Shown: positions 37,201 to 47,309 of the stretch, in pieces
Position numbering within the stretch: position 1 is the stretch's first letter
How the letters are laid out: each line of letters opens with the position of its first letter
DNA from: Paguma larvata
Taxonomy: Eukaryota > Chordata > Mammalia > Carnivora > Viverridae
NCBI GenBank assembly: GCA_030068075.1
Contig: CM057843.1
Coordinates: forward strand, 35,683,332 to 35,747,331
Direction: 5' to 3'
Length of the DNA stretch: 64,000 bases
Notes under the pieces: generated by a model
Told to the model about the DNA's origin: nothing
Seen by the model: the letters and a program-made list of their open reading frames with translations, nothing else
The model's database searches: none
Position numbers and translations under genes: made by a program

Positions 37201-38504
37201 TCTGGCATTAAACTTCTGTTCACCTTCGAATCTATCTTTATAAGAAATTCTGGGTCTTAAAAGTTCTTTGAAAGAAGGTATGGCTGTCTAATAATTATCA
37301 AAATTCTCTGGGTTTGCTTGAAGATACCGCTCGTGGATTTGGGAAGCTTCTGTCACTCTTACGGCCTGATGTTAAATGGCACTAGGTTGTTTTGACCACA
37401 GACACTACACCACATCGTTCATTTTCCCCCCACCACCCCCAAGGTTTTTGCATTCCCATCGCTTTTGCTGTTGGTAACTTTACACAAAGAAGAGTTTGTA
37501 TGGTTTGATTTTTCTGTAAGTCAGAAAACACAGTTTTTGTTTTTGCATGATGTGGGGTAGGATTATAACATTTCGTTGACTCTTGTTTTTGCCACGGAGC
37601 AAGGGCAGAGGGGGAGGGGGAGGGTCACGAGGTCAGCACACACCGAACAATCCTGACTTTTGCAGCAAGTCTTTGTTTCAAGCCTCTGTCCCTACTGTTG
37701 GCTTTTTCAACAGAAGCCATGAACTAGGATGCTCGCAGAAAGGGGAAAAAGACACTAAAAATAGAGAATTATTTTCTAAAGCAAAACACATCATTCAGAT
37801 GGCCACATTGTCCTTGAATTTGGAGGTACTTGACTTTTTTGTGCATCGCCGAACGATGTTCCCATATGGGTTTGAACTCTGTTGAGCAGGGTTACTGTGG
37901 GTCAGTGAAGACAAGTCCAATCTGTGGGCAAAGGGGTTATAGCTGTGTCCTCCATGAAGCTTCTAGTGTGTGTCGTGCATGAATCCTTTGGAGCCTCCTC
38001 CGTGAGCTCTGTGCCTAGCCAGAGTGCCCTAAGGCAGCCTCAGAGTGAGGTTGAAAAGCCATAGGGAAGGAGGGAGGGGGCGGGGAGAAAACAGTGGATG
38101 GCTTCCGCGGTGTTGGCCCTGAGGTAGCTTTTATGTTAGGTGGTGAGCTCCGGGTGTTTGGTACTATACCCCATAATTTATGCTACATGTATTCTCTGGA
38201 TCAAGAGACCATCTGGAGCATTCTTTGAATGGATCAGAGATTGCACTGATTTTTTTTTTTTTTAATTGCAAGCTATTTTAGAACAACTAGGAGCTAACTG
38301 TTGAACTCTGGCCTAACCCTGAGGTCTGGAAATTCCAGTACTGTATGAACTGGCCTTTTAATATACCAGATTTCTTTACCCTGAGAAAGCAGCCCTGCCT
38401 CTTGGACCAGACAGGAGGCCTGCACGATGTTGATAAAGAAAGCAAACACATATTATTGGGATCATGAGCAATGACGGCGAGTGCTTCTGCGACCCTCCAT
38501 TTGT
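37201..38504. other. Intronic span, no gene recognised
   Basis: Contains the G-rich motif at 37603-37624 and a T-run at 38251-38264. Nothing else could be named. Confidence 0.55.
37603..37624 (+). other. Canonical G-quadruplex motif on the sense strand
   Basis: Four G-tracts of 3, 5, 5 and 3 with loops CAGA, A and A. Short loops predict a stable fold in DNA and in the nascent transcript. Confidence 0.8.
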
Positions 38505-38705
38505 TCCAGATTGTCTTCTGAATGCTTTACAAATATTCACCCCCTTAATCTTCACAACGACCCTATGAAATAGGCACTATTATTGTTCCTGTCTTCCAGA
38601 TGGACAAACTAACGAGTGGGGTAAGTCGTCCGAAGTCCTACAGCTGAAAAAAGGCAGAGCAGGGATTTGAACCTGGCTGCCCATGCCGGTAGCCGCTGTG
38701 TTATG
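38505..38705 (-). mobile_element. MIR, near full length
   Basis: TGAATGCTTTACAAATATTC, AATCTTCACAACGACCCTAT, GAAATAGGCACTATTATTGT, then GCAGGGATTTGAACCTGGCT: the full antisense MIR order. Confidence 0.85.
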
Positions 38706-39196
38706 GTGGCCCCTTGGGAAGAAGTCAGCCGCTAATCCACAGCCTCTTTCCAAGTGACGTGAGCCTGAACGTCATTGTACATCTTCAGATGCACATTAGA
38801 CAGTCACCTGACTTCTGGTGTTTGTGAGGATGACTTGGCTCTCCCTGAGAAAGCATGGCAGTCGCCTCTACTTCCCCCGCATCGGGCACGCTCTTGGCAG
38901 ACCCCTCTCTTCGTTCCCAAGTGTTGGCTATTCCATCCACCAGAACGTGCCTTTGGTGCAGCTCCCAGTCTGGGTAAGGCTGCCTCTGAGCTCTCGGTGA
39001 GCCAGCTCATCTGCCGGAACACTCACTCAAAACTCACACGTCCTGGCCTTACCCAGCCGTCTGTATCAGGTATCTCTGAGGCACCGCGGAGGTGTTTTTC
39101 AGTCTTCATAATCTTATTTGAATGGATTTTGTCCAGAAATGATACCTTACGTAATCAGGAAATTATGTAACCTTTTAACCCAGGCTGGTTTTTCTT

Positions 39197-39403
39197 TCTT
39201 TCTTAAGTGTATTTATTTTAAGAGAGAAAGAGATGGGAAGAGGGACAGAGAGAGAGGGAGAGGATCCCAAGCAGGCTCTGCATTGCCAGTACGGAGCCCA
39301 GTGTGGGGCTCGAAACTCACGAACCATGAGATCATGACCTGAGCCAAAATCAAGAGTCGGATACTTAACTGACTGAGCTACCCGGGCGCCCCCTTCCCTC
39401 CGA
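39197..39403 (-). mobile_element. CanSINE, feliform type, antisense
   Basis: TTAAGTGTATTTATTTTAAG start, GGGGCTCGAAACTCACGAAC, and the head GACTGAGCTACCCGGGCGCC. An exact 15 bp target duplication (AGGCTGGTTTTTCTT) lies at 39182-39196 and 39404-39418, which suggests a fairly recent insertion. Confidence 0.97.
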
Positions 39404-39439
39404 AGGCTGGTTTTTCTTAAGGCTGGGCTTGACAGCAGG

Positions 39440-39471
39440 TCCTTTAAAAAAAAAAAAAACAAAAAAAAAAC
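39440..39471. repeat. A-rich run
   Basis: Two A-runs separated by one C, just after the SINE target site. Confidence 0.85.
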
Positions 39472-40404
39472 CCAGGACCTCAAGCCACAAGATGGTAATA
39501 GAACTCACATTCTGTATTTCTATTCAAGTTCTGGAATTCTAGAACAGATTCGGTTCTGAAACGGCCAGTATCATGGCAAAGACATATTTCTTGAGTAGAT
39601 GTGTCCTTCTCACAGAAGCTGCAGAACCAGTGCAGATGCCGGGCTGGTGGCGGGGAGCGTTCCTCCCACGTGCGGTCCACTGGGCCCTGGGCCCACGTGG
39701 GATAGTGTTGCAGCATCGAGTGGACAAGGGCTGTGTTGCTTCTGCACCGCTGTGTTTAGAGACCAGCGACCTCTCAGAGATTGCATGATAACGCTTGACC
39801 CCCAAAGAGGCTCATCCTCCGTAGTTTACACAGTAGCAGATTTTTTTTTTCTGTCTGAACAGTGTGGTTCTTGCGCAAGATGAGAGGCAAGAAATGAGCC
39901 ATAGGACCTGAGCTGGGTCTGTTCTTGGACCCCCTGTGAAATGCTGCCCTTCCTTTGTGCCTCCGACAACACGCTTCCCACGCGTGGGGCGGGGCCCCTG
40001 GCGGGCTAGGACTTTCACTCCTACTTGAGATGATTTCTGAAGGTGCTGAGCTGATAGGAGAAAGGTTTAAGTGAACACGATGAGAAGTTATTCCTCCTTC
40101 AATTTTCCTTCATTCTTGGTTGTAAGGTGTAGAGAAAGGCTCCATCCGGAGTTGGAATATGTCTAACATTCAGCCCTTGTTAATTTCCCCTTCGGAACTA
40201 AGGTCAGCGTCAACTAGAAGTAAGGAACCCTGTTAGATTTTCATTGTGTTTATTTGTATGGTTCCTTTCTCCCTATAGCAGGCAGTCTTGGTCTTCCATT
40301 TACCATAGCGATATGTTTCATTTTTAAATGTCGAGTGTTAAAAAGTGAGTTAAATTTTTTTATTTTTATTCTGTGATTTTTTTAATGTGAATAATATACT
40401 GAGT

Positions 40405-40620
40405 TCTCAAGAGATGCCAGTGACATGGTCGAGGGGTCACACTCCGAGAACCACTGCCGGGTGCATTGAATGACTTCCTGTAATACTCCCCTGAGAGCTT
40501 CGAAGATACTAATACCTGGGCCTCAGCCTAGACCGGTTAAATGGGACTCAGGGTCAGGGCGAGGGGGGCGGGGGCCAGCATCAAGTATATGACTGAAACA
40601 TCACAGCCGAGGTGTTGAGG
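40405..40620. mobile_element. MER-like DNA transposon fossil (tentative)
   Basis: CACTCCGAGAACCACTGCCG resembles a hAT terminal inverted repeat. The inner part (CTGGGCCTCAGCCTAGACCG) is like MER5-type sequence, but it is very diverged. Confidence 0.35.
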
Positions 40621-40989
40621 TGTACCTAGCCACCATCCGCACCTGTGTGGGGGGCAGCGTCCTCACTGCCGTCTGACCCCGAGTCTCGGTTGCATCTTCT
40701 TCCTCCTCTCTCCTGCCTCTCGCTCCTCACATTCACTGCCTCCCTCGTTTTGCTCTTTTCTCTTCCCTAACTTCCCCACACCTCCTCCTGTTAGAGACCC
40801 CCCCTCCAGCACTGCTTTTTAGGTTAAGACCTTGCTGGAACCACGCACTTGCAAGCTCTTAAGAAAATTTCCGCATCGTCCTGTCCTTCACAGCATTTGG
40901 TTTGCCAATTCGTAAGTTGTCAGTCCAGTTTCTGAACATCTAAGACTTTAGGGTTGTGTTCTCTGCCAGCAGCTTATATTAACAACGAT

Positions 40990-41215
40990 GATAACAATCA
41001 TTACTAGGCTCTTGCTGTGTGCCTGTCACTGTTCTAAGCACTTTGCGTGTATAAACTTATACAGTCTTCCCGGCGGGAGCAAGGGGGGGAGTTGCCATCC
41101 TCCAGATGAAGAAACTGAGGCACAGAGAGGTTAATTATCTTGCCCAGGTTTGTACAACCACCAAGTGGCAGAGCCAGAATTCAAAAGCAGACAGCCTGTC
41201 CCCCAGAACCCACAT
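40990..41215 (-). mobile_element. MIR, near full length
   Basis: CTTGCTGTGTGCCTGTCACT, AGATGAAGAAACTGAGGCAC, AGAGAGGTTAATTATCTTGC, then GGCAGAGCCAGAATTCAAAA. One of the best-preserved MIR copies in the window. Confidence 0.88.
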
Positions 41216-41974
41216 TCTGAGCTGACGGGGACCCCAAGTCAGTTGCTGCCAGTGCCCTGGTGTGTGGGGAGGCAGCCGCGCATCGGGCAGGCTACTCTCC
41301 ACTGCAGTGGGAAATTGAAATTTGGACCTGCTGCCTACTTCAGTGACATTCGGAATTGATAACTTTATTTTCCATTTCAATCATAGGATCTCAGTAGGAA
41401 GCCCACAGCTTTAAATCCCATTAAGACTGTAACTCATCACCATTCAGAAGAGATCCACCTTGAATGATGTTGTGTGGGCTGGCTGTCAGGACTAGAAATT
41501 GAAGATGAAAACGGCAGCGCCCATCATCGTTCTGTAACCGGCAGCGCTCTTAGCAGCCTCTGTGGCTCCTCATTAGGCGAAATGAGATGTAGCCTCGGTG
41601 TTAGACATTCTGGGGCTTTAGCTGCCTTTTCAGAAGTATCAGATTCTCATTCCAGTGCTTAATTGGAGAGAGACCTTTGGCCCTTCCCATTCCTTGTGGG
41701 AGAGCTCTATTTTTATGCTCAAACTTTTCATCTTTTGTGGTCCTTGGGTTGCTGTTTTAGGAGCCCGGGGCTTCTGCAATGCACTTAAAAACCTTCCACA
41801 CATGGGCTTGAGGGAATTCTCAGGCAGCCAGATCCCCTGGAGACCTTCTGCCCCGTGAAGATTTTGAAATTGTGGGCACTGGGGCCAGGCATGGTAAGCG
41901 CTCCCATCCTGGTGTCTTTTTCCCCCCCCTCCATTTCCCAAGCCGCTAACTGTATAAAGCACCAAATGTACGTT
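41216..41974. other. Intronic span, no gene recognised
   Basis: Nothing nameable. A pair of opposite open frames at 41639-41994 is judged coincidental. Confidence 0.5.
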
Positions 41975-42130
41975 ACTCCATTTACTTCCCCCACTAATCC
42001 TGTACCGCTGGGAGTGAGCCCCTCTTCATTGTTCTAGGTGAAGACGCAGAGGCTCAGGAACTTAGGTTCCCCGTTGCTTGGAAGTCCATGAGGGAGGCAG
42101 GGTTTGAAAGCAGGTCTGCTGAGCATGCTT
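41975..42130 (-). mobile_element. MIR fragment
   Basis: GAAGACGCAGAGGCTCAGGA, GCTTGGAAGTCCATGAGGGA, then GGCAGGGTTTGAAAGCAGGT. Confidence 0.65.
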
Positions 42131-42467
42131 GCTCCTATGTTCTATCCACCCCCGGTTGGATAAAGTTAGATATCATCTTATGGGGGAAAAGTGCTTGGAA
42201 AACATAAGTGAATATGAGGAACATAGGCCTGGCTTCTCTGTGGCTGGTACTCTGAGCCCCGCCCACTCCCCCCTCAGACCATTTGAGTACGGTCCTACTT
42301 GTCACCTGCCTGTGCTAAGGCTTCCAGACAAGGAGGATATAAGGCTGTTGGCCAGCAGGCACGGGCACTCGGTGTGTCCCCAGACGTGTGTAACGGGCAG
42401 TGCTGGTCTGTAACTTCTCTTAGGGCAACGTCCAGGGACCCAGCATCTTTAACGTTCCCATCCCCTG

Positions 42468-42468
<1 letters not shown>

Positions 42469-42521
<53 letters not shown>

Positions 42522-42531
42522 CCCCCCCCCC
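42469..42531. repeat. CT microsatellite (about 25 units) and poly-C
   Basis: The longest pure dinucleotide repeat in the window, followed by about 13 C. The Ser/Leu-rich open frame across it (42299-42808) is an artefact of the repeat. Confidence 0.95.
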
Positions 42532-42611
42532 GCCACTGCTAACTCCAGCACCTTCTTCTAAAATTCTTCAAATGAATTGCTTTAACAGTCAACCCAAGTC
42601 AATCCTAGATG

Positions 42612-42755
42612 AGAACAGTGCTTCCCCAACACTCCCAAGCATCAGAATCAGGAAGCTTGGTGAACACACATCGCCTGCACCTGCCCCTAGAGTCCCAACT
42701 CGGTCAGCGATGCCGAGGCTGCCGGTCCGGGGGCCACGCTGGGAGAGCCACTGGG
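42612..42755. mobile_element. MER5A-like MITE fossil
   Basis: AGCATCAGAATCAGGAAGCT, then GATGCCGAGGCTGCCGGTCC, GGGGCCACGCTGGGAGAGCC: the MER5A order, with the inner part diverged. Confidence 0.6.
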
Positions 42756-43062
42756 CTCCGGAGCCCAGTCCCAGCTTCAATGTGTCCTCTTGGTGTCTGG
42801 CTAATTAGGGACTCTGATGATGGGAGGTTTCAGCCGTGTTGGGGACGATGCCTTTGGGAGATGGCGAGGAAGACATTTGGGGGAGGCAGGCTCAAGCTTT
42901 TGTCCCTTGTTATCGGAGCGATAGATAATGACCTCATTTACATGCAGTGGCTTCCCCCGTTCCCGCAGAGGTAACAAAGCCCTCCTAGCTGCATCTCCGA
43001 GCGGGCCTCCCTCTGTGGATGAAATGGCCTTTCCTCCTCATTATTTTGGATTCCCGTAGGAG

Positions 43063-43225
43063 CGCTGCTCGGGCTAGGATGCACATCGGAGTCACCTGGG
43101 GGTCTTCTTCAAATGAGAATTCTGAATTGGGAATTTGGGGGGTGGGGCTCAAACGACAGATTCCACACATCTGATGGGCACACGGCCGATCGATGCTGGT
43201 CCACGGACATGCCGTGCACACCGCG
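43063..43225. mobile_element. MER5A-like MITE fossil
   Basis: GATGCACATCGGAGTCACCT, GGGGTCTTCTTCAAATGAGA, then GATGGGCACACGGCCGATCG. First of a cluster of such fossils just upstream of exon 6. Confidence 0.5.
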
Positions 43226-43301
43226 GAACAAGGCAGAGCACGCGGGTGGGGCGTGTCCTGTGGGACAGCCGTATACACCCCTGGCTCCCGCTCCTGCTGC
43301 A

Positions 43302-43425
43302 CCACGGCATCCCCCGGGGAGCTTTTCCACACACCTCAGAGCTTCTGGTTTAGTCGTGAGCACTGGAATTTTTGAACCCCCTTCCCAAGAGACTCCAACG
43401 CGTAGCCAGGTTGGAAATTGCTGGC
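43302..43425. mobile_element. MER5A-like MITE fossil
   Basis: CACGGCATCCCCCGGGGAGC, CCTCAGAGCTTCTGGTTTAG, then CTCCAACGCGTAGCCAGGTT. Second of the cluster, partial. Confidence 0.45.
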
Positions 43426-43521
43426 CTTTACAAAGAAAAGAGACGAATCCATTTAGAAGTTCCGGTTATACAATGCCGTGGACCGCGTTGGCTGGTTGCT
43501 CGGGGGCAGAGCACGCAGCAG

Positions 43522-43670
43522 TTCTGGAGAAGGGCTGCAGATAGCATCTGGGGATCTTATGGAAACACAGATTCTGTTTCAGCAGCTTTGGGGAGGGACC
43601 CAGGCTGCTGCGTTTCTGATACGAGGTGCGCAGGGGTCACGAGTGCTGCTGGTCCGGGCCGCCACGGATC
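43522..43670. mobile_element. MER5A-like MITE fossil
   Basis: AGCATCTGGGGATCTTATGG, AAACACAGATTCTGTTTCAG, TGCGTTTCTGATACGAGGTG, then GTGCTGCTGGTCCGGGCCGC. Third of the cluster; ends about 240 bp before exon 6. Confidence 0.6.
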
Positions 43671-43907
43671 CGAGGGCATGACCACAGGGCCCGCACGATG
43701 CCCATTATCTCCGGCAGCAGTGACAGTGGGTAGCTTTTCTCATATTGAGGATCAGAGACTTCTGGTCCTCCCCTCCTCTCCCTTTAAACACCATATTGAC
43801 GTCTCTGTCCTCCAGCTTGGTCTTGACCCAGGACACTGGGAAATACAGGTCAGTTCTCTTTTTATAACATTTGATGTGGTTTTTTTTCTTCCCTTTTCTC
43901 TCCACAG

Positions 43908-44064
43908 TACGAGATGCAAAAAATCTAATTCCCATGGATCCAAACGGGCTTTCAGATCCGTATGTGAAGCTGAAACTCATTCCCGATCCCAAGAATGAGA
44001 GCAAGCAGAAAACCAAAACCATCCGCTCCACGCTGAACCCCCAGTGGAACGAGTCCTTCACGTT
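43908..44064 (+). CDS. PRKCA: PRKCA exon (probable exon 6): C2 domain, first calcium loop and lysine cluster
   Basis: This 157 bp coding exon completes Val177 and runs to Thr228 plus two bases of codon 229. It opens [20 protein letters not shown] and closes [10 protein letters not shown]. It supplies calcium ligands Asp187 and Asp193, Asn189 of the phosphatidylserine site, and the basic strand residues Lys197, Lys199, Lys209 and Lys211 that bind PIP2. Ser226 is a reported autophosphorylation position. The acceptor is TCTCCACAG and the donor is GTT/GTAAGT. Incoming phase is 1 and outgoing phase is 2. Codon 229 is split TT|C across the next intron and reads Phe. Unspliced reading would give Leu and then run into the intron. 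The alpha-specific residues [20 protein letters not shown] separate it from PRKCB. Confidence 0.99.
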
Positions 44065-44454
44065 GTAAGTTTTGTCTTCTCGATTGAATGCCCTCCCCAC
44101 ACATCACGAAGCTGCCCACCTCACCGTGAGAGGCAATGAGGTGGGCCTGTTGTCAGTGCCTTTAAACATGGCTCCGTTACTACCGTAGACCACTGCTCAC
44201 AGGCTGCTGTCACCCCTGCTTAGTGGATGGTAATTTGGTTTACCATTCGCAGGCCCCAAATTAGCCTCAACGCCTCCCCTGTACAAAAAAATCCTTTTAT
44301 GTTAAAGATGGTGTATAGAAGTATAAAGTGTGTTCCACCTCTCGATGGACTTGAGTTCTTTGGAGGGTTAGGGGAAGGAAAGAATTTAAATAATAATTGT
44401 TAAAACCTGGGATACAGGAGTCACCTGCTCTCACCCCTGAAATGGAAAAATCAT

Positions 44455-44560
44455 CCTCACCTTTCAGCAGGGAAGACTTCTTGGAGGAGGTGACATTTAA
44501 AACGGGGTTTAAAGGAGTGCCAGGATTTCAGAGGCAGAGATGGTAGAAGAGAAAGAAGGG
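44455..44560. mobile_element. L2-like fragment (tentative)
   Basis: GGGAAGACTTCTTGGAGGAG and GTGACATTTAAAACGGGGTT resemble a conserved stretch of an old LINE2-type repeat. It lies in intron 6. Confidence 0.35.
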
Positions 44561-44707
44561 AGGAGGCGGTGGGAGGAGGCCTAAAACCATCAAGGGAGAG
44601 AGAAAGCGCTGCCTGCAGCCAAGCACAAGCAAGTGAGCTCCTTGCAGAGTAGGACACAGGAAGCGGTTTGTGTGTGGACGACCACAGAGGGAGCTCTTTT
44701 GTGGAGA

Positions 44708-44938
44708 ACAGAGGTTGGCAAGCTTTGCCCTATAAAGGACCAGATAGTGAATATTTGAGACTTCATGGGTCATACAGTCTCCGTTGCAATCATACAACCC
44801 TGCTGTTCTCGAATCAAAAGCATTCATAGACAGTATGTACACAAATAGTCACGGCTGTTTTCCAATAAAACTTTATTTACAAAAACAAGTCACGGGCCAG
44901 ATTTGGTCTGTGGGTCCTGGCTTGCTAACTGCTAGTCT
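44708..44938. mobile_element. hAT-type (Charlie-like) DNA transposon fossil
   Basis: GGTTGGCAAGCTTTGCCCTA, GGACCAGATAGTGAATATTT, CCAATAAAACTTTATTTACA, then CGGGCCAGATTTGGTCTGTG. Nearly full length between degraded ends. It fills part of intron 6. Confidence 0.8.
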
Positions 44939-45117
44939 GGAGCTTAGGCTGCCAAACTGCCGGGGCCTGGTACTCTGTTGGCAGTGGGGAGCCACGGGAA
45001 GAGAAGTGAATATACTATTGTTTTTTGAATGTCAGACTCCTATCACGAGCACCCGGCGTCTACCAGGAAATCACGGTCTAGATCACCTTGTCCGTGTGCT
45101 TGTGCGCTCTTTTGTAG

Positions 45118-45252
45118 CAAATTGAAACCTTCCGACAAAGACCGACGGCTCTCCGTAGAAATCTGGGACTGGGATCGAACCACAAGGAACGATTTCATGG
45201 GATCCCTTTCCTTTGGAGTCTCGGAGCTGATGAAGATGCCGGCCAGCGGATG
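45118..45252 (+). CDS. PRKCA: PRKCA exon (probable exon 7): C2 domain, third calcium loop
   Basis: This 135 bp exon completes Phe229 and encodes Lys230 to Gly273 plus two bases of Trp274. It carries the other three calcium ligands (Asp246, Asp248, Asp254) within [20 protein letters not shown], and Thr250, a known autophosphorylation position in alpha. Trp245 lies next to the calcium pocket and contributes to PIP2 contact in the family. The acceptor is TTTTGTAG and the donor is ATG/GTAAGG, phase 2 on both sides, so skipping would keep frame but remove three calcium ligands. The translated sequence matches the human protein as I know it, which fits the strong conservation of this loop. Confidence 0.99.
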
Positions 45253-45509
45253 GTAAGGATGCCCAACGTTGAATATGGCCGTGTCAACCCAAGGTTAACA
45301 GTCTCCAAACGCTAGAGCCCTTAGAGATTTAGAAGACAAACTGGCTTCGGCCTGAAATGACCGTTGCCTGTGAGATTATCTGGCTGTGGTCTCCCCACAG
45401 GACGCGTTTCAGAAACAGCCGGTCTGGAGGTTGAAGGAGAGATCTTGCTGAACCCGTAGTGGCCCAAACGCGGCATTCCTAACTCCCCTTCCCTCCGTGT
45501 CTCCCAAAG
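45253..45509 (+). other. PRKCA: PRKCA intron 7 (257 bp)
   Basis: This short phase 2 intron starts GTAAGG and ends GTGTCTCCCAAAG. It has no repeat. The acceptor AAAG/G is weaker than the others because a purine precedes the AG. Its small size suggests exons 7 and 8 are normally spliced together by intron definition (inference). Confidence 0.95.
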
Positions 45510-45606
45510 GTACAAGTTGCTCAACCAAGAAGAAGGTGAGTACTACAACGTACCCATTCCAGAAGGAGACGAAGAAGGAAACGCGGAGCTCAGACAGAAA
45601 TTCGAG
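45510..45606 (+). CDS. PRKCA: PRKCA exon (probable exon 8): end of C2 and start of the hinge (V3)
   Basis: This 97 bp exon completes Trp274 and encodes Tyr275 to Glu306 ([20 protein letters not shown] ... ELRQKFE). It forms the last C2 strands and the acidic start of the hinge that joins the regulatory and catalytic halves and is open to protease. The acceptor is CCCAAAG and the donor is GAG/GTGAGG. Incoming phase is 2 and outgoing phase is 0. Residue 299 is Ala (codon GCG) where I recall Met in human and other residues in other mammals, so this hinge position looks variable. The next exon (hinge and glycine-rich loop of the kinase) is not found before the window ends. Confidence 0.98.
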
Positions 45607-46405
45607 GTGAGGAGATCAGCGAAGTGGCGGGGACCGCCTTTCCTTTGGAAAGCCTGACCTCACGCAGGGCCGGGGTTTTGTGGTCACACTGCTGGAAGAC
45701 AAAAGGCGACTTACGTGTTAATCTTTTTCCATATTTAAGAACAGAAATGCTGCCCGATCGCCTTTCTTTGCAAGCTGTGCTCGCACTCTAGGCCTATTAT
45801 CATTTTACAGAACGGAGACCAGAAATAAGCACGGGTGATTTCTGCCTAAGAAATGGGTCGGCACGTCCGTGGGGAGACAGGCAAGGTTCTAAGTGCAGTC
45901 TTCTCGCTGGAGAGAAGGACTGAGCCTCTCCAAGTGGCAGGGGGGCCCTCTGGCACGGACTCGGGAGGTGGTTTGGGTGTGATTAAGCTGTCAGGCCCGC
46001 ATCTTCGGTTTTGCTCCAGGCCTTTAGAAAAGGCCAGCCCCTCGCCTCCTCCCCGTTGAGTGTCTGCGCTTACCTTCCGTCCCAGGTTCCTCTGTCTTGG
46101 CTCCCTGTCCTGCTCTGTGCGCCGTCTCCTCCTCACTTCCCTCTTTTTCTTCTCCTCTCTATCCGTACTTCTCTTTACTTTCCAGACGTCTCCGTTCTTA
46201 ACAAACGTTCTTTTCTCGAAGCACCTGCCTTACTTTCCACGTCACAGCTTTTAATCTTTCCTGTTTCCTCTGATCGCCTGCCTTTGGGCTGTTTGAGGGG
46301 TTCCTATGGTAGGCATACAAGTCTGTGTAACTGGTTCGTTTCTTTTTGAATCTTTCTCTTCTTCAGGCTAATTAGGATTCTCAGAAATCCCTGTACCCTG
46401 AAGAA

Positions 46406-46407
<2 letters not shown>

Positions 46408-46439
<32 letters not shown>
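46408..46439. repeat. CA microsatellite (about 16 units)
   Basis: A pure AC run, about 800 bp after exon 8. Suitable as a polymorphic marker and Z-DNA capable. Confidence 0.95.
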
Positions 46440-46440
<1 letters not shown>

Positions 46441-47103
46441 TGTGTACAGATACTTGAACTGTTACCGAAAATACTGACACTAATGAGGTGTTGATGGTTT
46501 TGTTTTCCTCCCTCTGTTGTTTCCTGCCCTCCAAGAAAAGTTTGTCCTAAAGAAACACGTAGGTCGTATGGAGGTAGGATGAATTCCTAAGGACAGAAAC
46601 AAAACTGTTCCAAGTGCCTCTGTTATGCTGGTTGAGGTGGGTGTTGATGGCAAACGCATAAGGTCAGGGCCGAGCGTGGCTGCCCTCAGAAGCATAAGGA
46701 GTCACCCATGATATAAGTCACACACGATATAAGTCAATGGCAAGGAACAGCAGTCTGTGGCACGGGACAGCAGGCCTCAGGACCTGCAACAGTTGGGCGG
46801 GGACTGGGGTCAGCGGGTGAACACGGGCCCACGTCAAGGTGGCAGCCGCTGTTCCTCAGTACCAGCTAATTCCCGCCACACACAGATGAGAGTCCTGTGC
46901 CGCCAAATCTAACAGTCCTTCAAGAGAAGCCAAGAAGCCAGATGTTTTGAGATGACATCTTCCGACTTCTTTTAATATTGGCAGCTCGTTAAAACTCAAA
47001 GCTTAGTGTAGGTCAAACACACATCTGTTGGTATAAACACAGGTAAAATTCAGCCAGTAGAACTTAGCTTGTGATCTCTGCTCCTAAAAAAATAGGGGGA
47101 AAT

Positions 47104-47159
47104 ACATGTATGTATAATTTATAATATATATTTATATTTATATTATTTATATTTATAAT
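47104..47159. repeat. AT-rich low-complexity tract
   Basis: Overlapping TATAAT and TTTATAT words without a fixed unit. Confidence 0.85.
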
Positions 47160-47309
47160 GAAGTTCTTTGCAAAGGGGCCTTGGAATACTTCGAGGAATT
47201 CGTGCAGAGATGGGTCAAGGCTTGGGGTAGCTTCAAGTGTCTATGCCAGGCATAGCTGTTTTGCTATTTATTTTGTCCTTCACTTGCTTCATCACCTACT
47301 CCCACCTCC

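Larger units (their letters stand above)
7983..43907 (+). other. PRKCA: PRKCA intron 5 (35,925 bp)
   Basis: This large phase 1 intron starts GTAAGG and ends in a strong polypyrimidine tract, CTTTTCTCTCCACAG. It contains about 14 CanSINEs, MIR and L2 pieces, DNA transposon fossils, L1 fragments and several microsatellites, listed separately. It also holds repeat-poor spans, listed separately. No coding exon was recognised inside it, and PRKCA residues 176 to 177 are continuous across it. Confidence 0.92.
44065..45117 (+). other. PRKCA: PRKCA intron 6 (1053 bp)
   Basis: This phase 2 intron has the donor GTAAGT and the acceptor GCTCTTTTGTAG. It contains a possible L2-like stretch around 44455-44560 and a hAT-type transposon fossil at 44708-44938. 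No CanSINE is present. Confidence 0.93.

Noticed and set aside
42299..42808. 169-codon open frame with a Ser/Leu repeat
   Set aside because: The repeat is the CT microsatellite; the frame is kept open by it.
43372..43998. 208-codon open frame running into exon 6
   Set aside because: It crosses the MER5A-like cluster and enters exon 6 in a different frame from PRKCA, with no family resemblance.
4552..45606. Processed pseudogene of a PKC gene
   Set aside because: The coding segments are separated by introns with GT/AG ends and matching phases, and all metal ligands are intact, so this is the parent gene.
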